From Arthrobacter bambusae (GTDB lineage Bacteria > Actinomycetota > Actinomycetes > Actinomycetales > Micrococcaceae), in NCBI RefSeq assembly GCF_030812595.1, contig NZ_JAUSSZ010000007.1, positions 169,224 through 233,223 on the forward strand: a stretch of DNA of 64,000 nt, given 5' to 3'. Position 1 is the stretch's first letter. The number at the start of each line of letters is the position of its first letter. Both the position numbers and the translations under genes were made by a program. Below, in pieces: positions 59,852-64,000 of the stretch. The notes below the pieces were generated by a model. The model worked only from the letters and a program-made list of their open reading frames with translations, was not told the DNA's origin and searched no databases.

Positions 59852-62080
59852 ATGCACGACGCTGATTTGATCCACGAGCGGGAGTACGTGGCCGGTCTCT
59901 ACTCGCGCTTGGACGAGCTGCGGGAGGAAAAGCGCCAACAGCTGGCGCAGGTCCGGCGCGCCGGAGCGGTGGGCACCATGCAGAACGTTTCCGAAAGGGA
60001 CGCCTTCGCCGCACTGTACGAGGACCGCCTTGCCCAGCTCGACGCCGTCGACGACCGCCTCGTGTTCGGGCGCCTTGACCTGGACAGCGGGGAGGCGCAG
60101 TACATCGGCCGCATCGGGCTCTCCACGGCGGATCTTCAGCGGCTTATGGTCGACTGGCGCGCCCCGGAAGCCGGCCACTTCTACCAGGCGACTGCCTTCG
60201 ACCGGCAGGGCGTCCGGCGTCGTCGCCACCTGATCCTGCAGGGCCGCGAGGTCAAGGCGATCGAAGACGATGTCCTGGATGCCAGCATGCTGGCGGACAG
60301 CGCCTCACTCCAGGGTGAGGGCGCACTCCTTGCCGCCCTGAACTCCAAGCGCACCGGACGCATGTCGGATATCGTCGGCACCATCCAGTCCGAGCAGGAC
60401 CGGATCATCCGGTCCTCCATATCGGGTGCCCTGGTTGTCCAAGGCGGCCCCGGTACCGGCAAGACGGCGGTTGCGCTCCACCGCGCCGCCTACCTGCTTT
60501 ACACCCACCGTGACCGTCTGAAGTCCGCGGGCGTCCTGCTCGTCGGGCCGTCGTCGTCGTTCATGCACTACATCGAGCGGGTCCTGCCTTCCCTCGGCGA
60601 GACCGGCGTCGTCATGGCGAGCCTGGGCCGCCTCATGCCCGGCATCCATGCCGTACCGGAAGCGGATCCTGATGTCGCGGCGCTCAAGGGCAAGCTGAAC
60701 ATGGTGGACGTCATTGCCAATGCCGTGGCCAACCGGCAGCGCACTCCCGCAGAGGACCGCATCCTCGAGGTCGATTCCCGCAAGCTGACCTTGTCCGTGC
60801 GGCAGGTCCGCCGTGCGCGGGACAGGGCGCGCGCCACCGGCAAGCCGCACAATGAAGCACGGGTGACGTTCGTGAAGATCCTGCTGCGCGAACTCACCGA
60901 GCAGCTGACAGAGATCGTCGAAGAATCGAACATCGGCAACAATGCCGACCGTTCCTACCTCGCCGAAGACGTCCGCTCGGCTCGCGACGTCAGGATAGTC
61001 CTGAACCTGTGCTGGATGCCCATGACACCCGAGAAGCTCGTCTCCGAACTCTTCAGCAAGCCAGCAATCCTGGAAGCCTGCACTCCGCACCTCACTCCGG
61101 CGGAGCGTGCCCTCCTGCTCCGCCCCGCGGATGCCCCGTGGACCGAAGCCGATGTTCCGCTGCTCGACGAGGCCGCAGAGCTCCTGGGCGAACTCGATCC
61201 TGCCGCCGGCAGGGGATTGGCGCAGCAAGAGCACGACCGTGCCCGCGACATCGCCAACGCCAAGCAGACGCTGGTCAACATGGAAGCCATGGGCGTCGAC
61301 GTGTTGATGACGGCCGAGGAACTGGCGGACCAGAACCAGGAGCGCGAAACGCGGCTGACTGCGGCAGAACGGGCCACGAGCGACCGTTCGTGGGCGTTCG
61401 GGCACATCGTGGTGGACGAAGCCCAGGAACTCTCGCCCATGCAGTGGCGGCTTCTGGTCCGCCGCTGTCCGCTGAAGTCCTTCACGATCGTGGGCGATAT
61501 CGCCCAGACGAGTTCCTCGGCCGGCGCGAATTCCTGGCAAAGTGCCCTCGCGCCGTCGTTCGGGGACCGCTGGCAGCTCGAAGAACTCACCGTCAACTAC
61601 CGCACCCCCTCGCAGATCGCCGAAGCGGCCGTCCGCATGGCGAACAGGGCAGGGCTGGTTGTCTCGGCTCCCAAGGCCGTCCGCGAAGGCAAATGGTCGC
61701 CCATCGTGGATCGCGTGGACGAAGCGGGGATAGTGGACCGCTTGGTTGAGATCCTTCCGGAGGAACTGGAAGCGATCGACGGCGGCCTCCTCGCCGTGAT
61801 CGCCGACGGCGAGCTGCTGCCCCAGGCCGCAGCCGCCCTCCGAAGCGTCTACGGCCACCGCGTGGGCACGGGAGCAGGGAGTTACTCCCAGGACATCGTG
61901 GTCATCAGCCCCAAGGAGGCCAAGGGCCTGGAGTTCGATGGCGTCGTGGTCCTTGAACCTGCCGCCATGCTGAATCACGAACACCGGAAGGTGGGCGATC
62001 TTTACGTCGCCATGACCCGTCCGACGCAGCGGCTGCGCCTCATCACTGCCGCGCCGTTGCCTGCGGGTATCGAGCGCTGA
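59852..62080 (+). CDS. HelD/HelR-like RNA polymerase-associated UvrD-type ATPase
   Basis: 742 residues. An N-terminal antiparallel coiled coil (~1-70, HEREYVAGLYSRLDELREEKRQQL) precedes the 1A domain with Walker A GGPGTGKT (198-205), Walker B VVDEAQELSPMQW and C-terminal motifs (SPKEAKGLEFDGVVV, VAMTRPTQRL). This is the actinobacterial HelD plan. Such proteins remove RNA polymerase from DNA and recycle it; HelR forms protect against rifampicin. The class is inferred; a superfamily I DNA helicase is the alternative. Confidence 0.85.
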   Translation: MHDADLIHEREYVAGLYSRLDELREEKRQQLAQVRRAGAVGTMQNVSERDAFAALYEDRLAQLDAVDDRLVFGRLDLDSGEAQYIGRIGLSTADLQRLMVDWRAPEAGHFYQATAFDRQGVRRRRHLILQGREVKAIEDDVLDASMLADSASLQGEGALLAALNSKRTGRMSDIVGTIQSEQDRIIRSSISGALVVQGGPGTGKTAVALHRAAYLLYTHRDRLKSAGVLLVGPSSSFMHYIERVLPSLGETGVVMASLGRLMPGIHAVPEADPDVAALKGKLNMVDVIANAVANRQRTPAEDRILEVDSRKLTLSVRQVRRARDRARATGKPHNEARVTFVKILLRELTEQLTEIVEESNIGNNADRSYLAEDVRSARDVRIVLNLCWMPMTPEKLVSELFSKPAILEACTPHLTPAERALLLRPADAPWTEADVPLLDEAAELLGELDPAAGRGLAQQEHDRARDIANAKQTLVNMEAMGVDVLMTAEELADQNQERETRLTAAERATSDRSWAFGHIVVDEAQELSPMQWRLLVRRCPLKSFTIVGDIAQTSSSAGANSWQSALAPSFGDRWQLEELTVNYRTPSQIAEAAVRMANRAGLVVSAPKAVREGKWSPIVDRVDEAGIVDRLVEILPEELEAIDGGLLAVIADGELLPQAAAALRSVYGHRVGTGAGSYSQDIVVISPKEAKGLEFDGVVVLEPAAMLNHEHRKVGDLYVAMTRPTQRLRLITAAPLPAGIER

Positions 62081-62124
62081 GCACTGCGAGCAAGCTGAAG
62101 CGCAATCCTGCTAACTTAGATCCC

Positions 62125-63435
62125 GTGTCACACGTAAACAACCTCGAGTCCCAGCACAACGACCCGGGCTTTGCCAATATCTGGCAAGAGCTCAAATGGC
62201 GTGGCCTTATCCACGTTTCCACGGATGAAACGGAATTGGAAAAGCTGCTCGCCGGGGACCCGATCACGTATTACTGTGGCTTCGACCCGACGGCCCCGTC
62301 CCTGCACCTTGGCAACCTTGTCCAGCTCCTGCTCATGCGGCGCCTGCAGTTGGCCGGCCACAAGCCGCTCGGCCTGGTGGGCGGCTCCACCGGCCTGATC
62401 GGCGATCCGCGCCCGACGGCGGAACGCACCTTGAACACCAAGGACACCGTCTCGGAGTGGGTTGGCTACCTTCAGGCCCAGGTCCGCCGCTTCCTCAGCT
62501 TCGAAGGGGACAATGCCGCACGCATGGTGAACAACCTTGACTGGACCGCACCGCTGAGTGCCATCGATTTCCTGCGCGAAATCGGCAAGCACTTCCGTGT
62601 GGGTACGATGCTGCGCAAGGATGCTGTTGCCTCCCGCCTGAGCTCCGATGAGGGCATCAGCTACACCGAGTTCAGCTACCAGATCCTGCAGGGCATGGAC
62701 TACCTCCAGCTCAACCGCGACTACGGTTGCGTGCTGCAGACCGGCGGCTCGGACCAGTGGGGCAACCTGACCAGCGGCACGGAGCTCATCCGCAAGGTCG
62801 ACGGTAAGACTGTCCACGCCTTGGGCACACCCCTCATCACCAACTCGGACGGCACCAAGTTCGGTAAGAGCGAAGGCAACGCCATTTGGCTCGACGCCCA
62901 CATGTGCAGCCCGTACGCCTTCTACCAGTTCTGGCTCAACACTGCGGATGCCGACGTCGTTGACCGCCTCAAGGTCTTCACTTTCCTTAGCCGTGCCGAG
63001 ATCGAGGAACTCGCGGCAGCCGTCGCCGAGCGTCCGTTCGCACGCGAAGGGCAGCGCCGGCTCGCCTACGAAGTCACGTCGCTGGTTCACGGAGTCGATG
63101 CGACGGAGAAGGTGATTGCTGCTTCGGCTGCGCTGTTCGGCAATGGCGACCTGTCGGTTCTGGACGAAGTGACCTTGGCGTCCGCAACGGCCGAGCTGCC
63201 GTCTGCCTCGATCGGCGTAGATGGCCTGGGCATTGTCGACCTCCTGGTTGCCTCCGGACTCTCCGAGAGCAAGTCCGCTGCTCGACGAACGGTGGGGGAG
63301 GGCGGCGCCTACGTGAACAACAGCAAGGTGACAGACCCCGACGCCGTCATCGACCAGGCGGAACTGCTTCACGGCCGGTACCTGCTGCTGCGCCGTGGGA
63401 AGAAGAACCTGGCGACTGTCCAAGTGACGGCCTAG
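62125..63435 (+). CDS. tyrS: Tyrosyl-tRNA synthetase
   Basis: 436 residues, GTG start. HIGH is HLGN (61-64) and KMSKS is KFGKS (245-249). GGSDQWGN binds tyrosine; a C-terminal S4-like domain (AARRTVGEGGAYVNNSKV) binds tRNA. It follows the HelD-like gene by 44 bases and mpg is nearby, as in mycobacteria. Confidence 0.97.
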   Translation: MSHVNNLESQHNDPGFANIWQELKWRGLIHVSTDETELEKLLAGDPITYYCGFDPTAPSLHLGNLVQLLLMRRLQLAGHKPLGLVGGSTGLIGDPRPTAERTLNTKDTVSEWVGYLQAQVRRFLSFEGDNAARMVNNLDWTAPLSAIDFLREIGKHFRVGTMLRKDAVASRLSSDEGISYTEFSYQILQGMDYLQLNRDYGCVLQTGGSDQWGNLTSGTELIRKVDGKTVHALGTPLITNSDGTKFGKSEGNAIWLDAHMCSPYAFYQFWLNTADADVVDRLKVFTFLSRAEIEELAAAVAERPFAREGQRRLAYEVTSLVHGVDATEKVIAASAALFGNGDLSVLDEVTLASATAELPSASIGVDGLGIVDLLVASGLSESKSAARRTVGEGGAYVNNSKVTDPDAVIDQAELLHGRYLLLRRGKKNLATVQVTA

Positions 63436-63467
63436 CGCCTTCCTGGCTCCTATCGCACGGACTGTTG

Positions 63468-63510
63468 CACGCTCCTCCGAGGCCGACTTGCGCGGCTCCG
63501 GGGGAGCGTG
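63468..63510 (+). terminator. Terminator after tyrS
   Basis: CACGCTCCTCCG (63468-63479) pairs with CGGGGGAGCGTG (63499-63510) over 12 bp with one G-U, then TATCGTTTTC. It separates tyrS from the rRNA promoter. Confidence 0.7.
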
Positions 63511-63670
63511 TATCGTTTTCTGAGTCGCTGCCGCTGAAGCGGATAAATTGCGACAAAATCCCATTGAAGGTGAATAATCCGATTTAGACGAAAGTCGGGA
63601 AATCGGATAATTTATCGACTCTTTGGGGGAATTCGATCCGCCTGGGTGAATTTCCGGAGAAATCCTGGAT

Positions 63671-63699
63671 TTGCAAAGTGGAAATGAATGAAATAAAGT
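63671..63699 (+). promoter_or_regulatory. Candidate rRNA operon promoter
   Basis: TTGCAA (63671-63676) and TAAAGT (63694-63699) are 17 bases apart within an A/T-rich tract, 250 bases before 16S. The stretch 63511-63952 is strikingly AT-rich for this genome and carries no gene; more than one promoter may be present. Confidence 0.5.
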
Positions 63700-63767
63700 T
63701 GAAACATCGCAGCGATGAAATGCGGAACATTGAATTTGTTCCGGTAAGTAATCGGATTGTGTCTGTT

Positions 63768-63790
63768 GTTTGAGAACTCAATAGTGTGCC
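63768..63790 (+). other. Conserved rRNA leader motif
   Basis: TTTGAGAACTCAATAGTGTG is a sequence commonly seen in actinobacterial rRNA leaders and spacers, probably for antitermination or processing. Confidence 0.5.
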
Positions 63791-63952
63791 AAGTTTGTTG
63801 ATACCGATTTTTTGTTGAATTGGTTGAATTTTTGCTGGATTGCTGCGCACCCCCGTGTGTGGTGGTCTGGTTTTCAGCTGGTTTCAGATTTTGTGCAGCT
63901 GTTTCTGCCGTTATTTCCGGTGGGGATGGTTGTGTTCGTTTTTGTTTTTACT

Positions 63953-64000
<48 letters not shown>

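Noticed and set aside
59694..60014. 107-residue N-terminal extension of the GNAT protein
   Set aside because: It overlaps the HelD-like gene start and its promoter, and the GNAT sequence begins at 59693.

Overview
The window comes from a high-GC Gram-positive chromosome, most likely Arthrobacter or a close relative in the Micrococcaceae. Reasons: GC-rich coding DNA with many GTG starts and ATGA/GTGA stop-start overlaps; a gene order shared with Mycobacterium and Streptomyces (rnj-ftsK-pgsA-cinA-clgR ... DUF3046-recA-recX ... miaB-miaA-dapF-hflX-dinG-lexA); actinobacterial families such as DUF3046, ClgR, PriA, a HelD/HelR-type ATPase and a mycothiol-type MDMPI protein; and LexA boxes of the TCGAA(C/T)-N4-GTTCGA type. 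Almost everything is chromosomal housekeeping. The clearest accessory material is at 46.6-47.2 kb.

Layout. 1-20.2 kb: RNA decay (rnj), chromosome translocation (ftsK), phospholipid synthesis (pgsA), ClgR proteostasis regulator, recA/recX, a secreted lysozyme-like protein, tRNA modification (miaB, miaA), diaminopimelate epimerase, HflX, a DinG-type helicase, and lexA facing a small LysM membrane protein across two LexA boxes. 20.3-26.6 kb: hisC-hisB-hisH, a 52-residue membrane protein, priA, an SseB-family gene, an MFS transporter and a DUF1844 gene. 26.8-29.9 kb: infC-rpmI-rplT with an apparent ATT start codon and a structured leader, then a SpoU methyltransferase. 30-35.6 kb: CDF and MFS transporters, MutT-like Nudix, an SOS-box-controlled radical SAM protein, pyroglutamyl peptidase, SIMPL protein. 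35.7-39.4 kb: pheS-pheT.

39.4-46.5 kb holds the most interesting locus. A phosphopantetheinyl transferase and a short M1 metallopeptidase lie tail to tail, and the peptidase follows, on the same strand, a ~1310-residue membrane-bound single-module NRPS with the domain order of epsilon-poly-L-lysine synthetase (A-T-TM-C1-TM-C2-TM-C3). Reading its specificity pocket by hand gives DAESIGTVVK, eight of ten positions equal to the classical lysine code DAESIGSVCK. This is a candidate synthesis, activation and turnover module for a lysine homopolymer.

46.6-47.25 kb contains two inverted arrays of a related ~32-bp repeat on either side of an IS256-family transposase remnant. 47.3-56 kb is a complete arginine operon, argCJBDFR-GH. 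56-63.4 kb has an MDMPI protein, two alkylation-repair glycosylases (Ada-AlkA fusion and AAG/MPG), a GNAT acetyltransferase, a HelD/HelR-like ATPase and tyrS. The window ends in the promoter/leader of an rRNA operon and the first ~48 bases of 16S rRNA.

DNA damage is a repeated theme: LexA boxes occur upstream of recA, between lexA and the LysM gene (two), and at the radical SAM gene, whose product ends in a possible sliding-clamp motif. No tRNA gene, CRISPR array or intact mobile element was seen.
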